Assembly: GCA_012845835.1 (NCBI GenBank)
Contig: JABAKD010000006.1
Coordinates: 11,328,945-11,392,944 of the forward strand
Direction: 5' to 3'
Length of the DNA stretch: 64,000 nucleotides
From: Undaria pinnatifida
Taxonomy: Eukaryota > Sar > Phaeophyceae > Laminariales > Alariaceae
Shown here: positions 36,490-56,729 of the stretch, piece by piece
Numbering within the stretch: the first letter of the stretch is position 1
Layout of the letters: every line of letters starts with the position of its first letter
Notes under the pieces: model-generated
What the model saw: only the letters and a program-made list of their open reading frames with translations
The model's database searches: none
Told to the model about the DNA's origin: nothing
Position numbers and translations under genes: made by a program

Positions 36490-37474
36490 ACCTCATCCAA
36501 CGTTGGAGCTGAGCACAAGTGGTGTTCTGTACACAAAACTGCTTTGCACGACGACACGGAATGCTACAAGCAAGGAGCGCCACGCCCACCGCAGAGTGGA
36601 CGCGCTCACACTGCCTCTGCTGTACAAGGCCAGCACACGCCCCAACGACGACGAAAAGCCGTCCCTTACTTTCGACGATGGTTTCGAAGCGGGATTCGCG
36701 TTTACAGGGCTGCGAGTTGGTAGCGGCAACAGGGGTTTTCACCCCAACAGCGACAGGTTCACGATGATTGTGGACAGCGGCGCGTCGGACCACTTAATAG
36801 ACGAGGAGCTGACTCCAAGACTGCGGAAAAGCATGCGGAATAACAAGAAGCTAAAGGAGCCAAAGACCATCATGACCAACAGAACCAAGAAGGTATTCTC
36901 AACAGCAACAGGCACCATCTGAGGATACATCATCGACCAGGCCAGCAAGCGTGTTCCTGTTCGCATCTCGGCCATGTTGGTACCTGGACTGGGACGCAAC
37001 GTCTTTTCCTCCATCAAAGCAATGCAATCAGGGGCAGGCACTCTCCTCGCGACGGGAAACCCCCACTTGCAGTTCGACAGCAGCTATTCGCTTCCGCTCA
37101 GCCAACACCCAGAGGGCAAGGGCGTATGCTCTTGCGACGTATTTCTTCGCACCCTGGACGACACGGCTGATACGTCATCAACGCCTGCAGTGGTTGCTGT
37201 AGCACAGGCAAGCAACGACGCCAATCGAGGCGATCGCACCTTCACAGAGGCCCACGAATTCTGCGACAACTCCAGCATAGCCATGGAGCACAACACGACG
37301 GTAAACCCTAAACTGAAGAGAGTGTCCACGCGGTATGGACAGAATCATGCGACCCAAAAGGAGCGCACATCAACAGGCGGAAACAACACGCCCGAAGAGG
37401 CTACTGTCACGGAAACCGAGCGCCAACATGCGCAAGTTCCGGACATCACGGCCGAGAAGGCCATTGTCACTTAG
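36490..37474 (+). pseudogene. Copia gag zinc knuckle and aspartic protease fragment
   Basis: Near 36513 the frame encodes CSVHKTALHDDTEC, a C-x2-H-x4-H-x4-C knuckle. The protease follows in another frame with the DSGASDHLID active-site motif near 36772. A TGA at 36920 interrupts it; reading resumes in the same frame with YIIDQASKRVPVRISAMLVP and GLGRNVFSSIKAMQSG, the usual copia block between protease and integrase. At least one frameshift and one stop are present and the 5' part of gag is cut off at 36483, so no functional protein is expected. Confidence 0.85.
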
Positions 37475-38237
37475 ACGGAGCGCTTTTGTGCGCTAGTCCA
37501 GGTCATGCTACACTACTACGAGAACAACCTCCTGGAAGAGGAATAGTCATCGACAACCGCCACAGCCGGAGCGTCATCGACGGGACCTGGAGCATCCTCA
37601 TCAGAAGAAGAATCCTCATCATCACCAGGGATTGGAGAATCGTCATCAAGGGCTGGAACACTACCGCAAGAAGTTGGGATGTCCTTGACAGGAATTACAC
37701 CTGCTATTACGCTCGCGGACGCACATTCTACTACGGCTGGGGCCGCACCGGATGTACCGCATCACGAGGCCGCCAGTACAAGACCCAATCCAAGAGTCGA
37801 GGATGCCTTCGACAACACGCACGCGACAGAAGCATCGGGGACAAAGCCACCGACCACATGTGTGGAGTTCACCTACACCGGAAGAGACCCGTTTCGGATC
37901 TTGGAGGAGAAAAACCGGGTAATTGAAAGCCCTAACGACATACTAAGATGTCATCCACTTCACAGATCAGCATCGCCTGGAATCACCGGAACCGGAATTA
38001 CCGGAGCTGGGATCATCGGACCAACAGCATCACATAGGACCATTGGAGTCGCTGGATCATCGCCATCTGGAACCACCACCATCAGCTGAGCCAAGGGTCG
38101 ACGGACCGACAATGTCCGCTTCACCCGGGATCGTACCAGCTACGTTTGAGCCAAGCCTTGGAGCCAAGCTCAACATCGAAGCAGACCGTCAGGAGAAGAT
38201 TCACGCGCTAACAACAGCAAAAGGACAGCCGCGGTAA
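37475..38237 (+). pseudogene. Copia polyprotein linker region, broken frames
   Basis: The longest frame starts at 37679 and holds Thr/Ala/Pro-rich sequence and EFTYTGRDPFRILEEKNRVI. This matches the inverted copy in the left arm almost residue for residue. In copia elements a variable acidic/Ser-rich linker lies between integrase and reverse transcriptase; the integrase core itself is missing upstream. Confidence 0.65.
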
Positions 38238-38305
38238 AACTCCGACACAGGATCTGCGGAATCAACACAGGACGATCAAGAGCCACTGGGACATCTCCGG
38301 CCTTC

Positions 38306-38491
38306 GTGAACACCCGCAAGCCAACCTCAAGCTTCCTCTTCATCCTGAACGAAGAGCCCATAAACATCGAGGCCAGGACGCAAAGACTGGCTGCATCATT
38401 AACAGTTGAGGCGGAGCTGATCACGGCAATCAGTTTTGAGCGAAAGGCAGCCGCCTACCTCTCCAACTTCAAGATTAAGTTAAGTCTCTAG
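38306..38491 (+). pseudogene. Copia RNase H C-terminal remnant
   Basis: The frame NTRKPTSSFLFILNEEPI then QRLAASLTVEAELITAI resembles the copia RNase H end (D-TR-STSG-LF-L---PI--- ... A-STTEAE). The substitution of the T-E-A-E context (VEAEL here) and missing upstream RT show decay. An inverted second copy lies at 35105-35291. Confidence 0.75.
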
Positions 38492-38599
38492 TTCCAAGCG
38501 ACGGACATCGGACAAAGCACAACTAACGACGTCTACATCAAAAACATCTACATCAACAATGTCTACACCGACAACGTCTACACCATCAAGGTCAAGCCA

Positions 38600-39510
38600 C
38601 TGGAAGTGTGAAATGCGTTATCTTATTACCAAAGCTGTACGTAGAGTGTCGCATGTTCTCCTTGTACGAGGCGAGCAGAGACAACGGCCGGTGTTGAGCA
38701 TGGTTTGGAGATTGCGAAGCATCGCAGTTAATGCCAAGTAAGAGTACAAGTCGAATACGTAATTTCGACAAGATCATTGAAGCTTATTTTGACTACGCCA
38801 TCTCCAGTACTTCAGGATACGCGGCCGGACAAACCCGCCACCTGGACAAGTACACACCGAAGATTACGATACACGAGAGGTGGTGTCTCCCTAGAATAAG
38901 TGGTCTTATCCAGCTGTAAATCGCTGGCAGTGCCCCTTTGTTCCTTTGTTTGAGGGCGGCAGGAACACTGGTAGGCTGTTCACTCCTATGATTGTTGCGG
39001 AGATGAACAGATTCACTGTTTAAGACTACTCCAAACATCTTATATTTCTTGGTTGTTTAACCGACCGGAATGTAGTTCACGTCTGATGATTCTAGTATTG
39101 TGAGCTAGTAACTTGCATAAATATGCAGAAGCAAGTTTAGTGTCAAAGCAGCATTTTCCGTGTCCGCTTTTTTTCATGTTCACCTCTTGGGTATTTTGGC
39201 TAGATGAGTTTGCTCTACGCAAAACATTTGTTCCCAACATTTATCATTGTTGCTGCATGCATTTCTGTCATGGAGTGTTTTAGCATGTAACGCAGAGTGA
39301 GAAAGTGTTATCTTAACGGCAGGAGGTACTAAAGATGCTACTTGTCAGTAACCATCGTGTTGTTACTTGATAACACTTAAAAGTCATCTGGTATACATTG
39401 CGAGTTGTTCGTACAAGAGACATTTATATTAAGTCTGTTTGATGCAGTTTACCGATGCGGTATTTAGCATGCAGAAGTCTCAGCAGTGATATCTTGGATA
39501 CATGATGCAC
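38600..39510 (+). repeat. Noncoding copia tail, probably 3' LTR
   Basis: The 900 bases after the RNase H remnant have no sustained frame and recur inverted at about 34100-35005. The position after RNase H fits a 3' LTR. TG...CA ends and a target duplication could not be fixed by eye. Confidence 0.5.
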
Positions 39511-39644
39511 AGCCGTTCACTGGTTAGACTAATCATATAATATCCAAGAGCTCAGCTGCTGGTACCTCTCATAATTGCGCGCTGTGTGTGATACTCCGAT
39601 CGCGTGCATTGCTGTGGGTGTGTGTCCATTTTTCTTTTCTTTGT

Positions 39645-39865
39645 TCACACGCACCTACTTTCCAGCTTCTGGACAAGTCGTGGTCGCAGGTGTCGTCCCC
39701 TTCCCCCCCCGGTTCTTGCCTTCAACTTTTGTCGCGCATGGGGTTCAGCACTCCCACTGCTCGTCGATTTTTGATGGAGTGTTGTTGCTAACTCACGTTT
39801 TCGCGCTTTCCGCAAGTCAATTTGTGCACAAGTATAAGTCCCCACCAATTTATTTGTGTCTATAT
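39645..39865 (-). repeat. Headless inverted copy of the SINE-like body
   Basis: The minus strand matches 29250-29440 over the whole length with substitutions; it lies just outside the copia palindrome. Confidence 0.65.
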
Positions 39866-42469
39866 AGGTCGACGACCGCCCTTAGAACTAGTTTGCACCA
39901 CAGGGTCAACAGGGTGATGTTAATCAATTTGTGCGCGGAAGCTATGAAACCCGTTTTTGAAGGGGACAAAACCTGACCGCTGTGGAATGCGGAATGCATC
40001 AGTTTAATATTTGTGTCGATTGCCAACGGTAACCAGGGCGTAGCCATGTCCTCCGTCATCCTTTCGTTACTAGAACCTTGGAAGTGTACGGCAGACTCAT
40101 TTTGAGAACCTTGGTATTAGTACTGAGTCTGGAGTTTTGTAACGGGGATGATGTATGTGGATAAAGTTTGCCGAAGCGATAAGGGACGCGCCGAAATCCG
40201 GCGCTACACCCGAGAAGCGGTGTGGGCGTGTTGTGCTCGCGCAGTAGCTCGTAGGAGCGCCGACTGAAAATGATGGCCAGATTGCAGTAGTACTTACTGC
40301 CCGCGGTATCTGGTAGCCTCGACTTCAAGGGCGCCCAAAGCCGGCTAGGGGAAGGCATGGAAAAAAGGGGGTTCGAGTAAACTCGCTGGGAGCGAATTGC
40401 CGAGCGTGCATGGTATAGTTGTTGCAGACAATCCACGTGCGGCATCCCAGGTTCCGGTCGTCGTATAGACAAAGCGTTGTGTTTGGAGACGGCCATCTCT
40501 AGTCCCTGAGCCGCATTATGATCTATCGACTTGCAAGTCCCCTTACACGGCATGTGTGTATGGAAGTAAGAGGTAAAACACTAGAATAGCAAGTAGCACG
40601 GCGGCGCAGTGGAGATACTTACAGAGTATTGATTCTCGACGGCTTCATCATATTGCACGATGTACAACGAACGCTAGCGAGAGTCTTTGCCGGAAATGGA
40701 CCTAGCGCGCTCCATGACTGACTAGTCTATAGATCACCATGTGGCTCCTTGATGAATACGTGTATTGTGGCCACTTCTGGGGTAACGCGCATCATGAATA
40801 ACAAGCGTACCTCGCTCTGCTGTTATAATAAGAAGATCGGAAATAGAACCGACGGACGGCCGGTTTCGCCAAGCAAGTTACCGGTATTCCGGAGATGTCA
40901 GTTTCACTTTTTCAAAACCATCAAGCTGCCTTCATCTCTCTACGAAACCTAGACTCAAATAAGATCAACGCACTTTTCGCTTTTCGCTAGGAGGTGCTGT
41001 GCTCGACGTTCATCACACGCGAGGACACGGGCACGGTTTGCTTCCTTGACAGCCCAACAGGTTCGAGTGCCTATATGGTTGTTGATTTGGACTTTGCATA
41101 GGTTGATAGATGCTCGAGCGCTGTGACGCTTCCCAATGGACTGGTGTCGAAAATTACGAGAGCTTGTTTTGTTCTCACTCAATGGTGGTGCTGTTGGTTC
41201 TCATTCTGTGTTTTTCGCCGTTCTCTCTCCGTGAGGCATCCCCGCTCTGTGTCGCGCACAAAGTCTGCGTGGCGGCGGAGCTCGCTCTCCGTCCTGTCGT
41301 GTCTGCTGCCTGCACTTGATCCTCCGGATGTTACCTTCTAGTGGGCTTTGTGAAGCGCATTCTTTCTGGTGGGCTCTTGTGAAGCGCACAGCAGGCTCCA
41401 CACAGCTGTTTGAATACTACCTGGTACGACTTCGAATTATGTGATGTACGTACGTAACATGGGAGATACCCCGCGTACCTGGTAAGCCGTTGGTTGGATC
41501 TAATCCTGTAACCTGTGATGCGTTGAAACATTACAATGGACACATTATGTCCATGTCAAAGGTATGATATCACCGGTAGCTGTCCATGCAAAGGTATGAT
41601 ATTGCCATTTGGTATACGGTACGTAGGCGGTTGGAGTGGTGCTGTTGAGCCCAAACAATTCTGATCGCTGTATGGATAGTCGCTACTCTCGCACACCGCA
41701 GTACACGAACACCGACTGCTGTGGACCCCAGCCAGCTCCCGCATTGTTTATGAATAGCAGCTTGTGTGGAACCTGGTCTTTCACGGGGTCCCGGTGTCGA
41801 AGTGGAGAGGGCGGTCCCGGAGGTCTGGTACTCGTCGCGGAGCGGAAGTCGAAGCGGAGAGGGCGTCGCAGAGCTGAAGTCGAAGCGGAGAGGGTGTCGC
41901 GGTGCTGAGGTCCCTTGACGATCGTCCTCACAACGGACGCACGCTGAAACCTGTCTTTCTTATATGTAGCAAGGAGATGCTAAAGGTAGAGCTAGAGTGA
42001 CGGTGGGCTCGTGCCCTCCGTCATGCGGCGGGATCATCTTTCGGTGGCTGACCTTCCGAGGACGGGTCAACGCCGTCTATGACGGGTGACGCCGTTCGCG
42101 ACCCGGGTTCGTGTATTGCCTGACCGGTGACGTGTCCTCTCGCGCATGCGTGTACGCGATCTACGATAGGTATCTACGACCCTGTCTTCCACATCCCCCC
42201 CCTCTGTATTCGCTGCAAGCCCATCTTAGCTTGGGATGGTATTGTAGCGGTCATCAGGAGGATGACAATTTTAGGAAACGGAGTGTCGATTTATCGGATC
42301 GAGACACAGCAGCTGTTATATGCGTGCATCCATTCCTTATAACTGACGTGTTTAGCAAACACGGGTGTGAAACACGGGGCCAGCGAAGAAATTACATGTA
42401 TAGTTATAATTCGTATCAGAGAACAGTGGCAGTCCAGCGTGCAGGAGTTGCAGTACGAGTGGTGTTGCC
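39866..42469. other. No gene or repeat family recognised with confidence
   Basis: All frames are short and lack codon or splice signals. GTCGAAG-CGGAGAGGG recurs at about 41800-41895 as a 3-fold short tandem repeat. Confidence 0.45.
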
Positions 42470-42650
42470 CTTACATAGTGCCGGTATGTGCCGGCCAACA
42501 ATACCGGCAATACCGGACACTGTCAGTACTGAGTACGATACCGAATAGTGGTACTACAACAGGCACCAGTAGCATAATGGGTTTCAGTCGCGCCAAGCGA
42601 TTTCACCGGCATTATACCGGCAATAGGTACTATTTAACGGGCACCCTAGG
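42470..42650 (+). repeat. Dispersed repeat E copy
   Basis: It carries ATACCGGCAATACCGG, CGCCAAGCGATTTCACCGGC and ACTATTTAACGGGCACC. Confidence 0.6.
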
Positions 42651-42749
42651 AGGCCCCCGATGCTGTACCGGTATGCCAGGTACTTGGTATACCTCTGCTG
42701 CCGTGGGGGGTAACCTCTTGGACTGCTGCAAGTAGAAACAGAAGAGGAG

Positions 42750-43020
42750 ACTGAGATGCGTGCTGCGATCGAGGTTGCACGCTTGGCTAAAACTCTTCCT
42801 GAACGGCGGGGCTCCTTAATCCATTTCCAAGTCCTAACATTGTCCTACTCTCAATCCAAGTGTTTTGTACCCATGTCGGGGGTGCGGCGCTAAAAGGGTT
42901 AGGCCGAAATCGTCGGAACCGTCCTGCTTGTTTCGCAATGTGATTGGTTTGTACTCCTGCTTGTTTCGCAATATGTTCGGTTTGTACTGGTATACCTAGG
43001 CCATGGCATAGCTTATCAGG
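42750..43020 (+). mobile_element. MITE family B copy
   Basis: It holds CTGAACGGCGGGGCTCCTTA, GGCCGAAATCGTCGGAAC, CTGCTTGTTTCGCAATATG twice, and TATACCTAGGCCATGGC, and abuts the TIR element at 43034. The tail resumes after that element (43800-43930), so the element seems inserted in this copy. Confidence 0.6.
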
Positions 43021-43033
43021 TCATTTATTACAA

Positions 43034-43799
43034 AGTCGGATTCGTCAGTCGAAAACGGCCTTTTTCGACTGAAACCCAAATCGGGCTTTCTTATACAGTC
43101 CAAAAAGGGCTTTTTCGACTCAATTTTTTTTGACTGAGTGTTCCAACTGGGGGATCATGTCGAAAAACTTGACTTTTTCGACTGGATCTGCTATTAATAG
43201 TCGAAAAACTTGGTCGAAAAAGTTTCATACCTGTTTTTTGAACCCATCGCATCGCTCATTCCACGACAAAACATACACCCACACGCCGACACACCCATAC
43301 CAGGTACCTCACAGCAGTATCATACAACAGCGCCAACGCTTCCTTGGCTATCACTGCTGTTGCTTCTCGCCGCAAGTCAGCGTGGCGCACTCCTAGCTCC
43401 GCTCGCCAGCAGCGTGTATCACACGACGGCAGCAGTGCGCGATATCGATGTCATTTTGCCAACAATGGCTACGCCTGCTGCAGCTTTGACGGCTCTCGGG
43501 TGAGTGCAACGCCACGAACGTAGCATTGGCGGCTTTCGGCTAAACCCAACGGCACCAACCCGCTTGGACGAAAGTTCGTCGCGCGCGAAGCACGCGTTGC
43601 TCGCTGAGAACGCACGAAGCACAGAGCTGCCAACCGATTTTCGACTGCCATACAGCAGTACTCCCTCACACCAACCACCTCTAGGAAGAGCACAAAAACT
43701 ATAAACTCGACTCGACTGACGATAAGAAGAAGGACCAACAAAATCCTGTCGAAAAAACGTCCAGTCGAAAAGGCCGTTTTCGATTGGCGGAATCCGACT
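43034..43799. mobile_element. Nonautonomous DNA element with about 38-bp terminal inverted repeats
   Basis: The left end starts AGTCGGATTCGTCAGTCGAA and continues to 43071; the reverse complement of the right end (43762-43799) starts AGTCGGATTCCGCCAATCGA. Both then share AAACGGCCTTTTTCGACTG with small differences. More copies of the TCGAAAAA motif lie just inside. The 766-bp interior has no convincing transposase. I could not define a target-site duplication. Confidence 0.75.
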
Positions 43800-44092
43800 G
43801 TGTAAGAATTGCCTTAGGTTGCACGTTAAGTTTTCTCGAGATCAGTTTTCATTTTTTTGGTCATGTATAGAGTAGTTTATCATGTGAGGATGCTTGGGGA
43901 AAAAGAGTGCGCCTCTACCGTATTTATAGCATGTGCCGAGACCCATCCCGACCAAAGGCCAGGGCTACGGTGGTGGAGGTACCCCCATACATTCACTATT
44001 GGATACGGAGGTAGCCCCCTTTTTCACCACGTACCGAGTTTGGGCAACTCGCGCGATGTACCTCACTCGACACCTCAGCGTTATCATTTGAG

Positions 44093-44439
44093 CTGTTGGT
44101 CGGTAGGATTTCAGGACTAAAACTAATAGGTAGGTCCCGTTAACCAACTAGGTGACATTAGTTGGCAGATGGGCGGGCGAACCCAGCTGACGATCAGCCG
44201 ACTTGCCGACTAGAACCAGGAGAGAGAAGCGAGCTAAATCAGCTACCCCCCGGCCAGCGCCCCCCCCCGACCGAGCGGGTCCCGCCTAAAAGGACAAAAC
44301 GCATTCCGCATTAAACTATTCCTTCCTATATACGATTACTTGTATGGAAAGCCAATAAGTCGGACCACCGGAAACCGATTAACCAAAAGTCCGGCTAGTA
44401 ACTACAGTAGTTCGTGACTTAAGCCGTACCGACTCACAG
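44093..44439. mobile_element. MITE family A, copy 3
   Basis: The copy runs from GCTGTTGGTCGGTAGG to CCGTACCGACTCACAG, with the family blocks TTAACTC-like GACTTGCCGACT, CCGCATTAAAC and AATAAGTCGG in the same order as the other two. Confidence 0.7.
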
Positions 44440-45832
44440 GTCTAGCTATCATTCTTTGTTGGCACAGCGCTGCAAACAGTGGCATGACGGGATATATGGC
44501 GAAACAAAAAAGCTCAAAAGAGCCCCTGAACGTGCCCGTCATACTGCGGCTTTGGTCAAAACCATAGAGTACACAGCGTACACCCCCCCCCCACCACCTT
44601 TGGCCGGGGAGCGGTAATTGCACACCGGGTGTGAAATTTTTCCTCTGCACACCCTTAACTTTATGTTGGTTGTACGAGTGTAGTTTGTGTTTGACTAGGG
44701 CCAATTACCCCAATAGTGAAGCCTTCGATTATGTTGGATTAGATCGGGATGGGATCAGCGTGCTTGATCGTTGTTGTTGTTGTTCTCACATTTACTCGCA
44801 TCATCAAGTCTGTGGTCACAGGACAGGCTCCAGTCAGTCTGGAATCGAACAACACCAAGGGGAAAAATAATGAAAGCATACAAAGCGGGACACGTATGAG
44901 CCCTACCGGCGGATATAATATACACCCAGGGTCAGTTTGGAGGGCTCGGGTTCGAGTTGGAGTAGGTCCGGGTGGGATTTAGGTCTGGGTGGGATTTAGG
45001 TCTGGGTGGGATAAGCTCCGGGTCGGAACAGGGTAAGAATGGGGAGCAGGGTGGAGGTGCGAAAAATTATAGTTACATGCCAGGTATATACCCGGTTTGC
45101 TAATTTAGGGCTCGTATCCCCCCGGGCCCACGCCCACGCGCACGTCCCGGCAGAGTTGTAGAAAACGTTTGACGCCAATACTGACGAAATGACCGTCACC
45201 TGGGCGACTCTTTCTCGCCTATATTGGGTCTGGGTTGGGGTCATGGTTATTTTTTTTTTTTTTTTATCCTCCGGCGGATGGGGAAAAATAAAGCTTTAGC
45301 TCACCACACTTCCACGTATTTTCATACGCGTCGTGTGTCGATTTAACTCAGTTGAAATGGTTAGGGTCTAGCGGTTGGGTTGGGTTGGGCCTGCACCCGC
45401 GCCTTGATCCCACGGTGGGAAGTGCTTTTTCGCCCGAACAATCGTGAACAGTCATCAACCAGACCCCTCGAAGGTCTATCCTTATGAACCCGTAGGAAGA
45501 CTCATCGGACGGCCTCGATCGCGCACGTCATACACAGGTGACAACAGCTCAGAGAAGCCACGCCTGGCACAGGCACAGGTGACAGCAGGAGACAAGAAAC
45601 CCCTGGCGGGAGAAACAGCTAGCGTTCGAAACGCCTCGGCTTTTGGGGAAGACCAATAAATCAGAAAGCCCCAGACAACAGGCAGTAGGTAGTAGCCAAT
45701 ACCCAATAGGTCAGAGGAAATCAGTCTATAGCCAATAGCCAATACGCGACAATAACAGGTAAGCGACACCGATACCTGGTACGCAAGAAGTAATAGAAAG
45801 GGCGAGATTAGCAACAACGGCCACAGCAGAGC

Positions 45833-53806
<7,974 letters not shown>

Positions 53807-54708
53807 GAAAAACGAAGGTTGCGTGATAACTTCACGCCCCGAAACGCGCCTCCGATTTGTCGAAAAATTGGGTTTTTCGTCAATATATGACGATTTTCCG
53901 GATGCGATTACATCGCTTTGGACGTAAATGTAAGGAACGTTTGATTCATATTGTTACCCTAACGGTCACTATATTTACGTCGGGTGTGTTGCATCGTAAA
54001 TGGGTGGCAGGTCGTAGTGATATTTACTCTAGAGTAGAGCGGGGACTCCTCGGCGTTGGCTGCGATTTGTGGTGCCATTGGGTGATATTGTGTTTTTTCG
54101 TGTGAAGGCATGGACCCCAGGTGGGGAAACGAGCTCGATGCGCTTCAAGGGTTTCGCAAATACGGTGGCCTAGATTTGTGCTTGGATAGGCGTGGCTCTT
54201 TCTGGCCACAAACGGTTCTGCGTGATGGTGGAGCTTCTCAACTCAGGAACTACCGAATGTCATTGGAATTCCGTCTGTGTTATTCAATATTCTTCGACAT
54301 ATATATACTTCATATATATGTCTGCAATATATACTTCATATATAGACTATGCCATAAATACTTCGCACAGATGCAATGGGGATGTTCATTGAGTGCACGC
54401 TCAAATTTTGTCAAGCCGTTTTTTATTGTAGAGCTCTTCAAGTGGAGAGCCTCATAGTTTTTTGGTGCAGCCCTGACATAGCGTGCGTCTTGAGTGCTTA
54501 CCTGCTATCGATTTTAGTGTGCAGATGATATGAAACCCCGATGGGGTCGCGAGCGCGTGTGCTTTCGAGTGTTTCGCAATCTCGATCGACCAAGATTTCT
54601 AAGTTGGAAGCAACGCAAGCGCTGCGGCTAAATAATTATGGGTTCGCTCGATGTTGATGTGGTAGGTCCTGAGCGCCGCGCGCGTGAAGCGGCACACACT
54701 ATCAGAGG
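53807..54708. other. 3' flank of the unrecognised gene
   Basis: It presumably contains the 3' untranslated region. A TATATACTTCATATATA patch is at 54300-54345. A 60-codon frame from 54110 (MDPRWGNELDALQGFRKYGG) is open but lacks support. Confidence 0.4.
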
Positions 54709-54880
54709 GGTGTAGAGGGGACGACACACGATGACGAAGAAGATAGCACCCCAGCGAGGAGCGGTGCTACCGACCTTAATCCTCGTAAAGAAGGGTGTAG
54801 AGGGGATGAAACACGATGATGACGAAGAAGATAGCACGCCAGCGAGGAGCGGTGCTACCGACCTTAATACTCGTAAAGAA
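54709..54880. repeat. Direct tandem duplication, about 86 bp period
   Basis: The block GTGTAGAGGGGA, CACGATGACGAAGAAGATAG, GCGAGGAGCGGTGCTACCGA and ACTCGTAAAGAA occurs twice in a row. Confidence 0.85.
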
Positions 54881-55979
54881 AAACTACTGCTAAAAGCACA
54901 ACCAAAGTCCCTGTATTTGTTGTTTGTTACCAAAAACACGGGTACAGTTCGGAAGGCAATACTTTTGCAGCGTGTGGAGGCCAGGATACACGTAGATGCG
55001 TAGTGATTGTACAGATCAATTATACACGTAAATGTGTAACGATTGTACAGACCAACTCTACGCGGAGGGTGTATGTGCATGAGCGGGGATGTAGCTGCCG
55101 GGAAGCCCCCGCCTCCTGAATTTTGGGATAATAAAGAGGAGTATTCCCTGCAAGGGAATCCTTCCGTTCGGACCTGAAATCCACAAATGTACCAAGCCCA
55201 ACGGCAACGGGAAGTAGTCCATTCTGCCGTTGCCAGGCGCATGTAAGCGTACATAAGGCATACAGAACCCGCAAACAACCGGCCAATGAGAAGCACGACA
55301 TAAACAAGCAGGCTTCATTCACGATTGCACAATGGTTTCACAGCAATCACAACGATGCCATGAATACAGGCAACAAAATCTACCGCAACTCGGTACACAG
55401 CTACATACAGTTACGGACAGTCATAGTCACAATTTATTGCTGTATGTAGGACCTTGCGCCTTTCTATAGCAAGCGCTAGCGTTAGAGGCTCTTTTCAGTA
55501 TCATGTCCGCCAAACGATTTGTTTACAATCGCACCGCAGTCAATACAGCCACGTAAACAGTAAACAGTGAGTGGTGTGGCAAAACGGAATGTGGAGGTCG
55601 CCAACAAGTAAAGGTCGTTCATTTTGTAACGAATGCAAACAAAAACCACGAATCTAGAAAAATAGGAAATCTGTACGTTTTAGTATAAAGTCGATCCGGG
55701 TACCTCGTGTTTGGAATGGGTGTTCAATTTGGAACGTTTGAAAATATGAAAACAAACGATAGCTGTTCCTTTTGGTATATAATCCGCTGGGATCTCGATT
55801 TCGGCGGAATTTAGGTAATCCATGGGTTATTTAATATAGAAATATGGAAAATCTGTACGTTTTAGCATAAAATCGGTCCGGATATCTCGTTTTCCGAAAG
55901 CGTATTGAGCTTATATACGGTATAGAATAATAGGAAATCTGAACGTTTTAGTATAAAGTCAAATCGGTTGTCTCGCTGT

Positions 55980-56130
55980 CGCGGTCCCCTCACTCGGCGG
56001 TCCCGCTACCCAAAGCCTCTTAGCGGTCCCCTCTTTCGGTGGTCCCGTTGCTCAAAACTCCTTGGCGGTCCCCTCGCTCGGCGGTCCCGCTGCCCAGAAA
56101 CGCTCTGGCGGTTCCCTCACGCGGTGGTCC
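55980..56130. repeat. CGGTCCCCTCACTCGGCGGT tandem units
   Basis: Three to four units of about 50 bases alternate GCGGTCCCCTC-CTCGGCGG and TCCCGCTGCCCA. Just upstream (55668, 55850, 55935) GAAATCTGTACGTTTTAGTA-TAAAGTC occurs three times. Confidence 0.75.
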
Positions 56131-56159
56131 CCTAACGCACTACAGTACGTCTTACGAGC

Positions 56160-56345
56160 GGTTCTTGGAAGGATGCAGTTCACCCTTCATGCGAGTCGCC
56201 GAACACCTCACTGCGCTTCGCGCTTGGTGCAAGCAATGTGTGTCTGGTTGGTGAAAACCCGACGTGCTCCGTCCCGGCATAGTAGGGGTGCGAGGGTTTA
56301 TGGTCATACGACTACGGCCATGCACAAACTGAGTACACCCCCCCC
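56160..56345 (+). repeat. Dispersed repeat F (CTTCATGCGAGTCGCC...)
   Basis: It reads CACCCTTCATGCGAGTCGCC, TCGCGCTTGGTGCAAGCAAT, GGTGAAAACCCGACGTGCTC, GGCATAGTAGGGGTGCGAGG and a poly-C end. Other copies: 56730-56905, 52605-52770, 7490-7610, and inverted at 13315-13500, 47735-47935 and 50425-50690. Confidence 0.7.
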
Positions 56346-56729
56346 CGCGTGCGCGATGCTGTTGTTGCTGCAGCGGTTTTGGGGTTGGTGTCGGTTGGCA
56401 TCAACGTTGTAAAACACGACTCTCACTACAGTACGTGAGCTCGACACCAGAGTACTTCTTCTCATTCTATGTTTTGGCGATAACCGAGATGGTGGTCGAG
56501 TAACAAGATCAATTGTGCGGGGTGGAGAACCTTAACTCCGCGCAAGGGCGATGGTATCACGCAATGTTAGTAAGGTACGCACGAGAAAGCTGCACAGTAC
56601 CAGGGTATACCCGGTTCTATTTCTGGAAGTGGCCACACCATAAGTCAAATACATTAATTCGACCTATCATCCGTATGTAGAAAGTACGCACAAGGTGCCG
56701 AATTGCGCTTCATAAGCTGTTTGTAGTAG

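Larger units (their letters stand above)
34100..39510. mobile_element. Palindromic, defective Ty1/copia retrotransposon (head-to-head)
   Basis: Two arms of about 2.3 kb are reverse complements: 34100-36482 and about 37239-39510, matching for example at AATTCTGCGACAACTCC (36456 area and 37257) and at the tails near 34210 and 39400. Between them 36483-37238 is unique and encodes gag zinc knuckle and protease in plus orientation. The right half therefore reads 5'-gag-PR-linker-RNase H-tail-3' and the left half repeats linker-RNase H-tail on the minus strand. Integrase core and most of reverse transcriptase are absent from both. The arms differ by scattered substitutions and small indels, so the event is old. 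Confidence 0.8.
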
